A DNA stretch of 64,000 nucleotides. Source: Lamellibrachia columna. Its lineage: Eukaryota; Annelida; Polychaeta; Sabellida; Siboglinidae. The notes under the pieces were generated by a model that did no database searches, was not told the origin of the DNA, and worked only from the letters and a program-made list of their open reading frames with translations. The position numbers and the translations under genes were made by a program. Below, piece after piece: positions 35,890 through 50,375 of this stretch. Numbering within the stretch: the first letter of the stretch is position 1; the number at the start of each line of letters is the position of its first letter. The DNA lies in NCBI GenBank assembly GCA_963662155.1, contig OY759263.1, positions 32,733,106 to 32,797,105 on the forward strand, given 5' to 3'.

Positions 35890-37120
35890 GATCACGTAAC
35901 GATATTAGAAACACGCATAACGTTGCTAAGAATTTAAGTAGATGTTGTTCTGAGTTTCACATTTTACGTCAAACGGAGTCGCCCGAATGTTGCATACAAA
36001 ACTGAAGGAAAGAATTCAAAGTGCAACGTGTCTACGGTGATTTCGCTGTCCGATCGAGTAAATCGATAACTGTCAAAAAGCCAACCGGCCCCCAATTATC
36101 GTTCAGCGCCATATTAACTAGAAACTTTCTAACCATTTTGTTTTGGTGCGCTACTGAGCTTGGCCTTCTCGAGGATTTTAGCGCAATAGGAGCTTTTTTA
36201 TTGTATTGCATATCTATTTCGATATATCTACCCGATAATTGAATATATTGATGCAAACAAAACATTATATTGTTGAAATGCAAGCTTTATTGTGACAGTG
36301 AACAAAACATTCACACATTTTCTACACCCCACGTATGCGCAACGCCTTTATTACGTTACTAATATAACAACTTTATAAAAAAATACCATAACATGGAAAA
36401 TGAGGAAACGATTTCCTCGAAACTTTCTATGGTGGATTCGAATCCACCACCGAACGTTTGTCGTACAACCTCTTTCAGAATATTTGACTTATTTCCATCC
36501 AACTAGAAGGCATACGACCTCCCCTCGTTGTTTTGATCAATATAAACCGCCTCTTCTAAACGTCACTGGTCGTACCGGTCGCAGTGATTGGCTAATATGC
36601 AAACAATGTGCACATATCACCTACCACTTAAAATTCAGCTTTTTGATCGGGTGTGGGTCAATGGGTGTGTGGCGTGATGCGCCGAGCGGCAGTATATAAA
36701 ATACCAACAGGGGTCGTATGCATGGACCAGGCGCACCTAGTGATACATCGGCCGTAGCGCAACGCTAGTTACAGATTAGTTAGTCTATATAAGGGAAGGT
36801 TCAGTAATATGAGCCACGTTCTGGAGCCGCATATTTGCTGTGTGAAAATGTTACGTAAACGTTATCGCGGAAGACTATTGCTATGGCCATTACTGTACCT
36901 GTAGGTTGTTTATTTGTTTAATGAGAACGAGGAGAAAATTGTCTCAAAATGGTTCCTATTACATTACGCGTTGCAAATATGAGCATGGCCCGTGGATACT
37001 ATGGGCACGAGTGATCATGTTACCCAAAATGTTCATAGACACACCAGAGTCACAGCCTAACCCAATACAAGAGTCATTACTGAAAATGGGTACTCGCACG
37101 CATGCACGCACACGTGCACG
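35890..37120. other. Unassigned spacer between R3 copies
   Basis: No recognisable coding similarity and no clear repeat. It is enclosed by inverted R3 copies B and C and their microsatellites. Confidence 0.4.
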
Positions 37121-37130
37121 CACACACTCA

Positions 37131-37227
<97 letters not shown>

Positions 37228-37236
37228 GCGCGCGCA
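37096..37236. repeat. (CA)n then (CGCA)n microsatellite
   Basis: (CA)n from about 37,131 to 37,180, preceded and followed by CGCA tetranucleotides, ending in (CG)5 near 37,226-37,235. Confidence 0.97.
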
Positions 37237-37239
37237 AAC

Positions 37240-37830
37240 GGGCGATAGCTTAGGTGCAATAAACATTGGTTCAACTGGGAGAGCTTAGGCGCAGTAAACG
37301 TTGGTTCAACGGTCGATAGCAGTCGCAGTAAGCGATGCACATTTAGTAACGGTGCTGCTGACAACATTCGTGGCGGACTATGCTCCGCCCAGCAGACCCT
37401 TGATTGACGTTCTGACGCCAAACACCATATAAAGTGTGTGCGATTTCGCTTGACTGCGTTAGGTTCTGGTTGATCAAGGCTACTAGCGATGTTCTACTAA
37501 GCGACTCTCTCTAACTCAGTTGGTTGAGCCGCCACGAAAAAGACATGTGAGTAAATAAATTACAGATTCGTCCACGTTGTGCTTAAGATTATCTTTACAA
37601 TTTCGAATTCGCATTGGGAAAGCCGATTGCTGGGACATTCTCTTTACTTTCTCAAATGTGATTGTGCTTGAAACAGCTCGGGGGACACCAACGGAAACAA
37701 AAGGGACCAACTGTGACGTTCCCTGCATAGCACTATTCCTGCAGTGGACGACATATTTACGCAGAGTTTCGTTAATTACGCATCAACGTAACGGGCCAAC
37801 GTAATCAGTCTAATCTAATATGGACCAAAA
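37240..37830 (-). repeat. R3 repeat, copy C (inverted relative to A and B)
   Basis: Reads as the reverse complement of 35,150-35,620 (GCTGCTGACAACATTCGTGG; CAATCAAGGGTCTGCTGGGCGG in reverse; GGGACCAACTGTGACGTTCC; ACGTAACGGGCCAACGTAA). With copy B it forms an inverted pair around a 1.6-kb spacer. Confidence 0.85.
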
Positions 37831-38289
37831 TTGTATTCACACAGATTTAGGACGTATTTGGACCCAAAGCCCGGCCCGTGCAGGGCACTAATAGGTACCT
37901 ATGAAGGAGTTTCAATACTATTTTTTTTTTTTCGAAATTCACATCCCTTATGCTTTCTACAAACAATCAAATAACCCTTCGTTGTTATTATGTACAACTG
38001 TTCGCAACGCTATGCGAACAATTACATATAATTGTTCGCAATATCATTATGCGTCTTTTCAACGATTGTTCCAAGTTACGCAATTTTGAGAGTTGGATTC
38101 CACTATATTTCTGACAATCAAAGTGTTAAATGAAACTACCTGGCATTACACATAGACGACAACCAGCAGTCCACAAATAGGTGACCTCTGGCATTATTCA
38201 AGCGCGAGCCGCGGAAACATGGAAGCACAGCTAGCTTTGTGTGGTCTTTCAGCAGAATCCTTCCGCTGCGCGACCAAATTTTGATCGGC

Positions 38290-38640
38290 TTTCTTTAATT
38301 TTCGCAGTCTGTGCAACAGCTCCGAGCGTAGTTTGGCGAGATCTTCATTTACGAAGATACAAATTGAAGCCACAGACGTTGTGTTGTGAATCTCCAAGTT
38401 GCCCGGACATATGAATATAGTATCACGGCGACGTTCACACTCGCGTAGGACAATAGCCGTACTGGGACGTCCGTTGGGAACTTGGCAGCCGATGAATCTA
38501 TTTGACAGCCTGCAATGGAGGTGTCATTTTAATCTTGTCATTTATAATCCTTTTTGTTGTTGTCCGATCGTATTTTCTTTTTCATCTATGACTTTATTCA
38601 ACTGTTCAACTTAGGCGTTCAGTAAACCTAATTTATCTTA
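38290..38640 (+). repeat. R2 5'-part fragment
   Basis: ATATAGTATCACGGCGACG, ACACTCGCGTAGGACAATAG, GTACTGGGACGTCCGTTGGGAA matches the start of R2 at 40,300-40,380 and 41,490-41,560. The remainder to 38,640 shows no coding similarity. Confidence 0.6.
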
Positions 38641-38929
38641 AATTTCCTGCGAAATGACGCTTTTCCTTTTGTCTTGTTGATGATGATAATAATAATAGTA
38701 GTAATATATAAAATACTTCTATCGTGCTTAAATCCTCGGGAGACCCAAGCTCGGCATCGCAACAAAACAAAAGGGACATTTCATAATCGATAAGCAGTTC
38801 CAGCTGGGTTGGTACGCTGGGGAGCTATGGAGGATAAGCAAGTTTAAACTGGTGGGTTTCATTATCGCACATAATATCCGTGAACGCTAATTTGAGAACA
38901 CTGGTGTCCAATGTGTGACAGCAGCAAAG

Positions 38930-39639
<710 letters not shown>

Positions 39640-39640
<1 letters not shown>

Positions 39641-41400
39641 ATTCAATCGTTGGAAGTAAACTAAATATTTGATGGTCACACAATATTGTTTAATTGTCTT
39701 GCAATAATATACATCGAACTAGTTATCCTTTTATAATCTTCTTCTACCAGTCATAGCCCGTGAGGGCCGTTGACAAAATACATGTTATACTATTATAGTA
39801 AGTTATACTTGCATAGCAAATATCTTCTACATACTTTAAGATTACGACGATTGCCGCTACGATTACGATTTCCCTCTGGGGAATACCGATTGCTGTGAAA
39901 ATCTCTTTATTTATCAAAGTACACCAACCGAAAAAAATGGGACCAACAGTGACGTTCCATGCATAGCGCTAATCCAACAGTGAACGCCATATTTACGCAA
40001 TTTGTTTCCTTAATTACAGATAAACGTAAAGGGCTAACGTAAACAATCTTACTATAATGGAGCTAAGCTGTGTTCACACCGACTTAGGGCGGATAGATAC
40101 CCCAGATAATAGTTGCAACCTTATTGCTGTTTCGAATTTCAACCCCTTTAGCTTTCTACAAACAATATAATTACCCTTTATAGTGATTATGTACAATTGT
40201 TCGGAATTGACGCTAATGTCATTCGTCTTTTCGATTATTCCAAGTTGCGTAGACCTTCGCTAGACACTACTGTGACTGCCAGTATTCCGTCCCCGACATA
40301 CGTAGATAGTATCACGGCAACACTCACACTCGGATCGGACAAAGACCGTGCTGGGGCGACCGTGGAGAACTTGTGTGGCAGCAGTAGAGCTACCCTTGCG
40401 GTGGCATGTTGGCATGTTGACCTTTAAGGTGTTGTTATTGTTCACGTGATCACTCACCCGGAACGAGCACGTCACCAGCAATTTTCCTTTGAAATACGAC
40501 TCGGGCTTCTTAATAAAGCGTCCACGACGTCATGATCGTTATCATAGCTACACAGAATGTGGTGTCTGTGTCGATAGTCCCGTAATAGAACTGCTCTTAA
40601 TGGACACGATAATAGCTGCCATGATTGTAGGCACAACAGCCTGTCCTTCCCCGACTGAAGATATCCTTGGAAAAGTTGGAAGTGGGATCAGCTCCATTAG
40701 AAATTTCCAACACTCCAGATATGTAGAGAAAATGAGGCACCAGACCATTACCTGTTTCGATCAAGAAAACTCAAATGTATGTTTGTAATTTGATGAGCTG
40801 CTCCTCAAAGCAGCAGGAGGACTAGAACAAGGATCAGATTCTGGGTTACCTCATTCTACTGATATGACTTTATTCCCCCAAATATTGCGCACCCGTCAGA
40901 TATCATTCAACTCAAACTTTGTGTCTGATGATATCCTGTATTGCCTACAGTCACTAACACCTAGCCAACAAAGTTTCATGTCGTCAGTTGTCACATCAAA
41001 AAAGGTGCTCATGGTGATGCCAGCCATTAATGCCAACAGGTCTTTTCGTGGTCTCAGGTGTACAAAACTGAGATTTATAATAACATAGAGCAAGCTCAAT
41101 TGTTTGACGATATTACACGTACATATATATGAAGACATGCCCGTCCTCGGGGGTTCGTTGGGTTCGAACGAATCCCCTTTTTGAGAGAACCACCCAGAAA
41201 TCGCCGACTAATTGTGTACGCCCGGCAATCCCCTCCCCCTAAAAACCAGAGGGCGGCCGTCAAAGGTATGACTGGTTAAAGTTGGTAGATGTGACCATCT
41301 AATATGTGCATGACTCTGAAGGCAGGACATCACTGTTGTAAATTTACTACACTGGATCAGTCAATAGTCCAAGTTCAGTAAAGTTGTTAGCGATGTCATG
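39640..41400 (+). repeat. R2 composite element, copy 1 (R3-like end plus R2 body)
   Basis: Matches 57,420-59,165 in reverse complement over about 1.75 kb. Order: TTATTCA.. region, GGGACCAACAGTGACGTTCC, TACTATAATGGAGCTAAGCTG, AGTATCACGGC, TGCGGTGGCATGTTGG, GTTCACGTGATCACTCACCC, AAAGCGTCCACGACGTC, TCCAACACTCCAGATATGTAGAG, GATGCCAGCCATTAATGCCA, GAGCAAGCTCAATTGTTTGACG, then the GCCCGTCCTC-type segment. No ORF of its own. Partial copies at 44,585-44,800 and 47,080-47,760. Probably a non-autonomous DNA element. Confidence 0.82.
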
Positions 41401-42236
41401 CTTTTTTCTACAATTGTTCCAAGTTACGTAAACCGTCGCTAGACACTACTATAACTGTCAGTATTCCGTCCCTAACATACGTAGATAGTATCACGGCGAC
41501 GCTTCGTCGCTTACATTCAAGACGGGCAACAATCGTGCTGGGACGTCCTTTGGGAACCTACGGTTAGACGTGCATTGAAGTTGGATAAAACCATTTTTTT
41601 AAAGAGAAAAAAATAGATAAAAAAATCCTAGGCAATAAAGGATTAACGTCAGACATATTTGACTTGATAAATAAAATCTTAATTACTGATTTCCCAAATA
41701 TAAATGATTTCAAAACTACACTATTGGCACTAATATTTGATGAACAGACTAACTGTTGGCAATGCACAACACAATTTTAATCACGTGCACCACCAACAGC
41801 ACAAATACATCACAATGGTCAAGACCACTGGGTAGTTTCTGTACAAGGAAAGGGGGACGAGTCTATGTTTTGGACATTTTATATAAAAATCAGCTTTCCC
41901 CCTCACTGCAGATACAGTTGTGAAATAGAGGATCTTGGATTTGTTGTGCCATATGTACAACAAAAAGAGCTGAGCACAGTAGATTGTGGTGCTTTAGCAA
42001 TTTGGAAATACAATCACGATTGTGGAACTTTGACATGACAAACTGCAGAAAACATTTAGTGACATGTTTAAAATCAAAAAAGTGTATCCCGTTTCCAAAA
42101 CTCTCTCAATCTAATGAAATAAAAATGGACATGGACAGATTTTCAATACAGATTATGTGTCCTTGTGGCCTTCCTAAAGTTTTTGGTGACATGGTGGCTT
42201 GTGATCGGTGTGGTAAGTGGGATCATCTGAGATGTT
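41400..42236 (+). pseudogene. Transposon ORF remnant: Ulp1-like cysteine protease plus PHD-type zinc finger
   Basis: After an R2-like start (41,400-41,570) the + strand holds one long damaged frame. From about 41,600: ILGNKGLTSDIFDLINKIL, one TAA, then QIHHNGQDHWVV (catalytic His at 41,826), a middle with altered residues, VPYVQQKELSTVDCGALAIW (oxyanion Gln and catalytic Cys at 41,985 within DCG), a frameshift near 42,025, NCRKHLVTCLKSKKCIPFP, and CPCGLPKVFGDMVACDRCG followed by KWDHLRC, a PHD-like Cys/His cluster ended by a stop at 42,236. His, Gln and Cys in this order are the adenain/Ulp1 (C48) signature. This protease-PHD layout is familiar from repeated uncharacterised transposon-associated proteins of invertebrates. 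Dead copy; the superfamily is unresolved. Confidence 0.72.
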
Positions 42237-42239
42237 AAA

Positions 42240-42805
42240 ACGTGTACTATGGCTTTGTTGCATATGTCAGAGTAAAAGACCAAATAAAACATCTTCCAAA
42301 TTTCATTTAGAAGCCGTACATTTTATAATAACTTCACTCGCAACAGTAGCGTTCTCTTGTTCACCTTCATCTTCATCCCTTAACCAGGACAGTCGTAGGG
42401 ACCATTTCCACATAATCTTCGCTTTTTATATCTTCGTAACTGTTTGCTAAAAATTATCTTCGAGCACTGTATATATTCCATGTCATTCCTGTTTCTTCAG
42501 TTCATCATTGATGAAATTGTGGTTTGTTGGTAATTGCCAAAATAAAACAACAAAGCCAAGCTAAGAACTGTCGGAATATTAATGTAATTCATTTTGTCAA
42601 AGGTTTGAAGCATTCAGCCTTTTTGTATTTGCGCACACATTGACATTGTACAATAAATACAGAAATCAATCACATGTTTCACACACACGAACGCACGTAC
42701 GCACACATATCAGGTGCACGTTTTTAACTGATAATTATATTAATAATAATAAAATTATAATTAAGAAATAAAGAAATATATTTGAATAATAATAAAAAGT
42801 AAATA
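42240..42805. other. Unassigned spacer
   Basis: AT-rich; short CGTACGCACAC stretch near 42,690. No recognised coding or repeat content. Confidence 0.4.
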
Positions 42806-42810
42806 ATATT

Positions 42811-43600
<790 letters not shown>

Positions 43601-43614
43601 CGTGCCCGCCGTTT

Positions 43615-44500
43615 AGGGTGCTCCCCTTTGAGGTGCGGTTGTTGTTCACGTGATCACTCACCCGGAACGAGCACACCAGTAGTAGCAGCAATTTTCCTTT
43701 GAATAACAGCTGGTCTTCTTCATAGAGTGGTCCACGACGTCTTGATCGTTATCACAGCAACACAAACAGCGGCGTCTGTGTCGATAGTCCTGTATTAGGG
43801 CGTTTCCACGTAAATGGTACAGTTTTCGTTCCACGTAGCTTCAAAAATGACAGTGTTCCAATTATTTGGTTCATGTTATTTTCCAACATTATAGACCTTA
43901 GAATGATAAGCGAGGACAAAAATGTGGGTCTTCAGATGATGTCGGAATGTTGTTGTATTTCCTGAAGAAAAATGAAAGAGTTCCACATGGTTTGAGCGGC
44001 CCTAGTTCTGACATTTGTTTTAACTCTGAGAATAAAACAATACACTAGCTGCCTGTGTGTTCTTGCAAGAATGAGCAGCGAATAGAGACACGCTGGTTGT
44101 TTTGATGAACAGTTGCTTTATCCAAAAGGGTCATATTACGGCGTTTACAAAACCAGATTAAAGTTACATCAATCTCTAAATTAACCTCATGTTTTTCAGT
44201 ATTAACTAAATGCGTTGACCAAACAGGCAAAATACATGGCTAAGTTGTCTTGACACTTGATCAGACCTCCAAATGTTCTGGAGATTACATTTTGTCATTA
44301 CTATTTTGAAACATAATATGCAAGTTTGGTGATTGATCCATATTACAATGCTTAACGGTACAACAACATGGAATGAAATTATTAATCAAAAATGCTTAAT
44401 GTACTGAAAACGTTATCTTACAGTTAACATTTGGTGGTTTGCACGCTTCTTATAACATTGAATACAAGATAAAAAGTATCTGAAATTCTCAACTAACCTA
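43615..44500 (+). repeat. R1 copy with R2-type leader
   Basis: 43,620-43,800 (GTTCACGTGATCACTCACCCGG; CCACGACGTCTTGATCGTTATCA) is shared with R2 at 40,440-40,560. 43,760-44,500 then follows R1 order. The same leader-to-R1 order is seen at 47,800-49,180, so the CACCCGGAACGAGCAC leader is a normal part of R1 and shared with R2. Confidence 0.82.
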
Positions 44501-44584
44501 TAATACTTATAAAATCAATATAGCACAATATAGCAATGCTATATTAAATGTACCAATAACTAATATAATGGTGAATAACATTGA

Positions 44585-44800
44585 TATGATATCCTTGGAA
44601 AAGTTGGAAGTGGATTCAACTCCACGAGAAGTTCCCAACACTCCAGATATGTAGAGAAAACGTGGCATCAGAACTTTGCCTAGTTCGATCAAGAAAACTT
44701 AAATATATGTTTGCAACGTAATGAGCTGTTCTTCAAGGTAGCAAGAGGATTAGAACATTGATCTGAGTTTGGGTTACCACATTCTATTGATCTAATTTTG
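44585..44800 (+). repeat. R2 internal fragment
   Basis: GATATCCTTGGAAAAGTTGG, TCCAACACTCCAGATATGTAGAG and ATGAGCTG.TC matches 40,660-40,860. It ends at the junction with the LINE that starts near 44,812. Confidence 0.75.
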
Positions 44801-44811
44801 ACCCCATAGGA

Positions 44812-47075
44812 TTGCGCACACGCCTGATATCATTAGTCAACATATCATTACGTACCGCCAAAACCGAGTATTATGAGAGTCAAATCGAGCAGTGTCGACG
44901 CGACACTAAGGCGATGTTTCGGACTGTGAACACGCTGATGGGAAACAACAGAGGCTGCCTGTTGCCCAGTCACACGTCAGACGTTCAACTCGCTAGTGAC
45001 TTTTCAGATTTTTTCACTACAAAGATATCAACGATTCGCGACTCTCTGTGTCCTGAGGACACTCCGGGTCTCGTGGCGCCATTGGACGGTGATGTACGGC
45101 GACACTTGATTCGTTTTCCCCGACGACTAACGAAGAAGTCATAGGCATCATCGAATCTTCGCCCGACAAGTCTTGCAACCTAGATCCTATTCCAACTTGA
45201 CTGCTTAAATCATGCACCAGTGAACTAGCACCGATAATAGTTGCTATTGTGAATAGTTCTTTCGAAACATCACACGTGCCTGTCGAGCTGAAGCGTGCCC
45301 ACATTAGACCACGCTTGAAGAAACCATATCTTGATCCTGACATACTAAACAATTACCGATCAGTGTCGAAGTTACCATTCGTCTCCAAAATAATCGAAAG
45401 AGTTGTTGACACCCGCCTTGAACAACATCTGCGAGAAAACAATTTGCACGAACCATCGCAATCTGCCTACAGGAGGCAACATTCAACTGAAACGGCACTT
45501 ATCAAAATACAAAGCGACATCCTCCAAGCACTTGACAATAGACGAGTTGCTGCACTTGTTCTTAAAAATCTCTCGGCGGCGTTCGACACTATCGATCACT
45601 CCATCCTTATCGATCATCTAGAACACACGCATGGCATTTCCGGCGATGTCGTGAAATGGATGACATCTTACTTGCGAGAGCGAAACCAACAAGTCATCAC
45701 TGGTGATGCCGCCTTGGCCGATGTCTTACTCGAGTACGGCATCCCACAAGGACCAGTGTTAGGCCCGAAACTGTCCTCGCCACGGCCACCTGGAGACGTC
45801 ATCAGGCGTCATCAACTAGATGTGCACTTCTATGCTGATGACACTCAGTTATATGTATCATTCATGAACAACGACCCCGAAGAGCGATCAACAGCAGTCG
45901 CCCGTTTGAACGACTGTATCAAGGATGTTCGTACTTGGCTTACGCAAAACATGCTCAAATTGAATGATAAGAAGACGGAAGTCATCTTTTTCACATCCAA
46001 ACATGGATTGAAATCGTTGCCTAACATAGCTGTTTGGGTCGGAGGACAACAACAACTACAATCATCCTCCGTCCGTGATCTTGTGGTTATATACGATCAA
46101 CATCTAAGTATGACCCAGCACGTGAACTCCGTGTGCCGAATTGGATATTACCACCTCAGAAATATCGGGAGGATCCGTCGATACCTCTCTTATGATTCAG
46201 CGAAAACACTTGTTCATGCTCTCGTAACATCAAGACTCGATTATTGCAATTCTCTACTGCATGGCCTGCCCGTGAATCGGCTTGCGAAAATGCAACGTCT
46301 GCAGAATGCATGCGCGCGTATGATCACAAGAACCAGTCGCCGCTCGCACATCGCTCCCGTTCTGAAGGAGCTACACTGGCTTCCTGTTCACCGCCGAATA
46401 CAATATAAGAACATGTCACAAACTTCCCGTGCTATCCACCACCAAGCACCGGATTACCTGAGTGATCTGTTGTCCATTTACAGACCAACACGTTCACTAC
46501 GATCCGAATCTACCATCTCATTGACTGTGGCTAGAACTAGAACAGCCACATACGGTGACCGCACGTTCGCCAAAGCAGCGGCTACTCTTTGGAACAATTA
46601 GAAACTCTAACAACTGCGCCAGTTTTCAACGGCAATTAAAGACCTTCCTTTTCATAGAGGAATATACAAGATATAATTATATGTTTACCGGTTTTAATCT
46701 TATACAATAGTTACTATTATTATTTTGTCATATTTAATTCCTTGTATACCTTAATTTATTAATTTACTATTTTAATCCCGTTTGATACTTACATAATTAT
46801 ATTGTTCTTAAAATAATTTATCATTTAAATTATTTTATTCCGTGTATACGTTTTAGTTGTAATGCCCTTAAATGCCTTTAAATTGTACTTGTATTTTAGC
46901 TGTTTAATTTGATGTATGATTTTTAGTTGTATTGTTCTTAATTAGTTTATTATTTTAATTATTTAACTGACTATATACGTTTAGCTGTATTATTACTGTA
47001 TTGTAAAGCGCCATAGAGCACTATGTGAATATGGCGCTATATATCGTATTTTATTATTATTATTATTATCATTTA
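44812..47075 (+). pseudogene. CR1/L2-like LINE, near-complete reverse transcriptase
   Basis: Best-preserved retroelement here. 44,812-45,115 is the inter-domain region (KTEYYESQIEQCRRDTKAMF, LASDFSDFFTTKI). A frameshift near 45,118 and TGA at about 45,199 (expected Trp, PT.LLK) interrupt NEEVIGIIESSPDKSCNLDP. The main frame 45,249-46,599 spans RT: LKRAHIRPRLKKPYLDP, NNYRSVSKLPFVSKIIERVV, AAFDTIDHSILIDHL (palm Asp), GIPQGPVLGP, FYADDTQLY (catalytic YADD, 45,829), then thumb and the LHWLPVHRRI...DRTFAKAAATLWNN end. A frameshift at 46,600 precedes the usual TAPVFN..LKTFLF tail. The AT-rich 3' UTR ends with GCGCCATAGAGC, GGCGCTATATA and (TTA)6. The 5' end lacks the endonuclease. Three or more lesions: inactive. 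Confidence 0.93.
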
Positions 47076-47079
47076 AACT

Positions 47080-47760
47080 CAAACTTTGTGGCTAATTATA
47101 TTCTGGGGCAAATGACACTGCAAGGTGGGTGTTGTGTACTACTTACAGTCACTAACACCGGGCCAGCAATGTCTCATGTCGTCCGTTGCCACATCAACAA
47201 AGTTGCTCATGGTGATGCCAGCCACCAATGCCAACAGGTTTTTGTGTGATCTCAGACGTGTTCAAAACTGAGATCAGATTTACAATGACGTAGAACAAGC
47301 TCAAACAAGCTCAATCGTTTGACAACATTACACATACACATAAAAAGGAATGCTCGCCCCGGAGGGGGTCTAACAAACCCCCGTTTTTGCCACCCAGGCA
47401 TGACTGTTTGGCAAATTGACTACACTGGATATTGTGAAGTCACCAGTCGCAGTACGGTAGAGTGGCTTGTCATGCTGATAATACAAAGTCCACCAATGAA
47501 GCTACAGCACGTGTATCTTAATTTGAACAATTACTTATTACTTCCAAACATCTTAGCTTTAGCATTTTACATGACACGTCCAAAAAAAAAAAATATTAGA
47601 ACGATGTGAATATGCTCAAACACGATGTTCCTATAAAAATATGTTATTTATCTCTCCACGTCTGATTTTCCTTTTTAGTTCTACCTGACACGAGTGCTTC
47701 ACATAAACATATTCCTACATATAACTTAATCCCATCATTCTAGCTCTTTTAATGCTGAAC
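47080..47760 (+). repeat. R2 3'-part fragment
   Basis: 47,085-47,345 matches 40,900-41,130 (CAACAAAGTTGCTCATGGTGATGCC etc.). 47,400-47,760 matches 57,180-57,480 in reverse (TTGAACA.TTACTTATTACT; CATCATTCTAGCTCTTTTAATGC). It immediately follows the LINE 3' tail. Confidence 0.8.
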
Positions 47761-47789
47761 AAACATGAACGGTAATTTAAGGACATCAA

Positions 47790-49180
47790 TGCCCTGTGTG
47801 GCAGCAGTAGAGCTTGTCTTGCGGTGGCCCGTTGGAATGTTGACCTTTAAGGTGCGGGTAATCGTTAACGTAATCACTCACCCGGAACGTGATCACCCTC
47901 CCGGAACGAGCACAGCAGCAATTTTCTTTGAAAACCGGCTTGGGTTTTCTTCATAGAGCGTCCCCGACATCTTGATAGTTATCATAGCAACATAATCAGC
48001 GGCGTCTGTGTCGATAGTCCTGTAAAGGGAGTTTTCACGTAAAGGGCACATCTTTAGTCCCATGCAGCCTCACAAATCAAAGTGTTCCAATTAATTGGTT
48101 CATGTAATTTTCCAACATTATAGATGGTATTACATTAACACAGACTTTTAAGGAGCATGCCGTTTCATATATTTCCTAAACCATTTCTTCAGAGCTAAGC
48201 TGTAAAATTAGCAATCTGGAGGTGATATTTTTTGTAACACAAAATGCATCATTATGATATGAGGTATATGTGAACTATTGTTATACAAAATGAAGTACTA
48301 AACAAAACAATATATTACAATAAGAAATCTATATTGTGCCGAAATCTTCGATAACCAGAGCTCGGCAAAGCGATAAAACTTGGTTTACATTTTTTCAAGT
48401 CACCCACATTTTAACGAGGAGCTAAGCTAACAAAAATGTGGGTCTTCAGATGATGTCGGAATGATATTATATTTCCTGTAGACTTATCGCTAACAACGAG
48501 GGAGTTCCACCTGGTTAGAGCAACCCAAGTTCCGACATTTGTTTAACTCTGGGAATAACAAATACACTAACTAATGATCGAAGCTGCCAACGGTTTCTTG
48601 CAGGAGAGAACAGCGAATATAAACACACTGGTTGCTTAGATGAACTGTTGTTTGATCCATAATAATCATATTACCGGGCTTACACCCAATAACACACAGG
48701 CTTCCCAAAACATTGAAAACCATATTAAAGTTATATAAAAATTTCAATTAACGTAATTATTTTTCAATATTAACTTAATGCGTTGATAACAAAATACATT
48801 ATGAAGTTGTCTTGACATAATAGAGCTTCAAATGTATTCAAAACGTCGATCATTATTGTAAGGTATCATATCATAACAGTTATGCCCAAGTGTTCTGGAG
48901 AGAGGACATTTGTTTAACTCATCCATATTACAATTATTATTTCTATAAAAACATGGAAAGACAACCATTAAATAAAACAAATGCTTAACGTACTGAACAA
49001 TTTTATATTTTATATTTTCATCTTCGCATTTGCTAGTTTGCACTCTTCTTATAACATTGAAAACAACATGATAATTATGAGAAATTCTTAACTAACCTAA
49101 CTATTTTCTAACATTAACTAAATGCATTGGTACAGCAGGCTAATTACATTGCTACGTTTACTGATATCTCAACCCTGATT
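47790..49180 (+). repeat. R1 repeat, longest copy
   Basis: Complete-looking R1: leader with TTGCGGTGGCCCGTTGG and CACTCACCCGGAACG, the GGCGTCTGTGTCGATAGTCC block, the TAAGGAGCATGCCGT block, the GCCGAAATCTTCGATAACCAGAGC block, the GAAGCTGCC block, then the AT-rich end. Matches 600-1,850, 38,930-39,640 and 43,615-44,500. Non-coding. Confidence 0.85.
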
Positions 49181-49289
49181 TTTTTGAGAAAACCCTTTTA
49201 TTTTACGAGATGACCACTTAATGTTTTGATATGATCCCTTAATGTGTTCAGAAGATCAACCAGTTCGTTTAAGTGTTATGTTTGAGCCT

Positions 49290-50256
49290 TGAGAAGGAAA
49301 TGTATGCTGCCACTGCTGCATAATTACAATCACGCCTATACTATGTATTCATTTAGTTTGATGTTGCATGTTTGGTCTTGTTTGTGGTTGAATATATAAT
49401 CTATCTTTACCTTATAATTGATGTATTTCTGAGGAAATATGTTTGATCGGGATTGGCTTATATAAAGTCATGAATGAACATGTATGGAGGGATATCCAAA
49501 AGCTGTTATGTGGCCGGAGGCTATGTCGGCCGGCGCGTCGCTTGACTGCTTCACTGGATTGAGGGCGCGAGTCGTCACTTAGCCTGTCTGGGACGGCCGG
49601 GCGTAAATGCTGGATTTCGTTCTGCCTGAGTGGTCGAGGGTTAATGAATGCTGGACGCCGCTCTGCATGACCGGTCAAGGGCCTATCTCAAGTATCTCAA
49701 GTTATACTCCAAACAACCCAATCTTGAGCTAACGCAGGATTTTGGACTAACGGCTTTTAGTGTCTCTTCCGAAAGACACGGGCAAAGTGGGGTGAACGAA
49801 CCTTGTTATTATCTACGCGTATGTGTGGCCGAGACTATGATGGAGGCAACAGACCGCTGTTCGTCGGTGAACATTGGAGTTCGATTTACTCTGTGAATAT
49901 GTTGATTATTGTGTGACGGGCGGTGCGCCGTGACTCGTCAACTGACCGCTATTTAACGGCCAACTTTTGAATATGCATTGCCATGCTCGTTGCCATGCTC
50001 GTTGCCATGCTCGTTGCCATGCTCGTTGCCATGCTCGTTGGTGACTATAATGCGACGGGTGGTGCGTCGTGACTTTGTATGAACCGTGTAATCGGCGGAC
50101 ATCGCCGTATCAGCATCTGTGTTATACAGAAGTTCGTCATGTTTTTGTTAAGATTAATATGTTTGTGATACTGGTATTAGTATAATAATGTTCAATGGTT
50201 GTGGATTTGTTTTGCATGAGAATATGTGATATGTTTATGTTGGTTTGGTAGCGAGT
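49290..50256 (+). repeat. R4 repeat, copy 3 (5'-truncated)
   Basis: Matches 18,040-18,955 in the same orientation (AAATGTATGCTGCCAC; ATGAATGAACATGTAT; GGCGCGTCGCTTGACTG; GGGCGGTGCGCCGTGACTCG; TTCAATGGTTGT; TATGTTGGTTTGGTAGCGAG). It lacks the first 600-700 bases. It contains a private 12-bp tandem (49,979-50,040). Confidence 0.85.
49979..50040 (+). repeat. 12-bp tandem repeat, 5 units
   Basis: TGCCATGCTCGT repeated five times, absent from the matching place in the other two R4 copies. Confidence 0.95.
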
Positions 50257-50375
50257 CATTGGCCGAGAAAACACAACCCGCAACATGGGTGCAGATCACA
50301 ATCTGTCAACTCGACTTTGCAACATATGTGAAGGGGCTTTTCCACAAATGTTCATCAGAAATATATACATATCAT

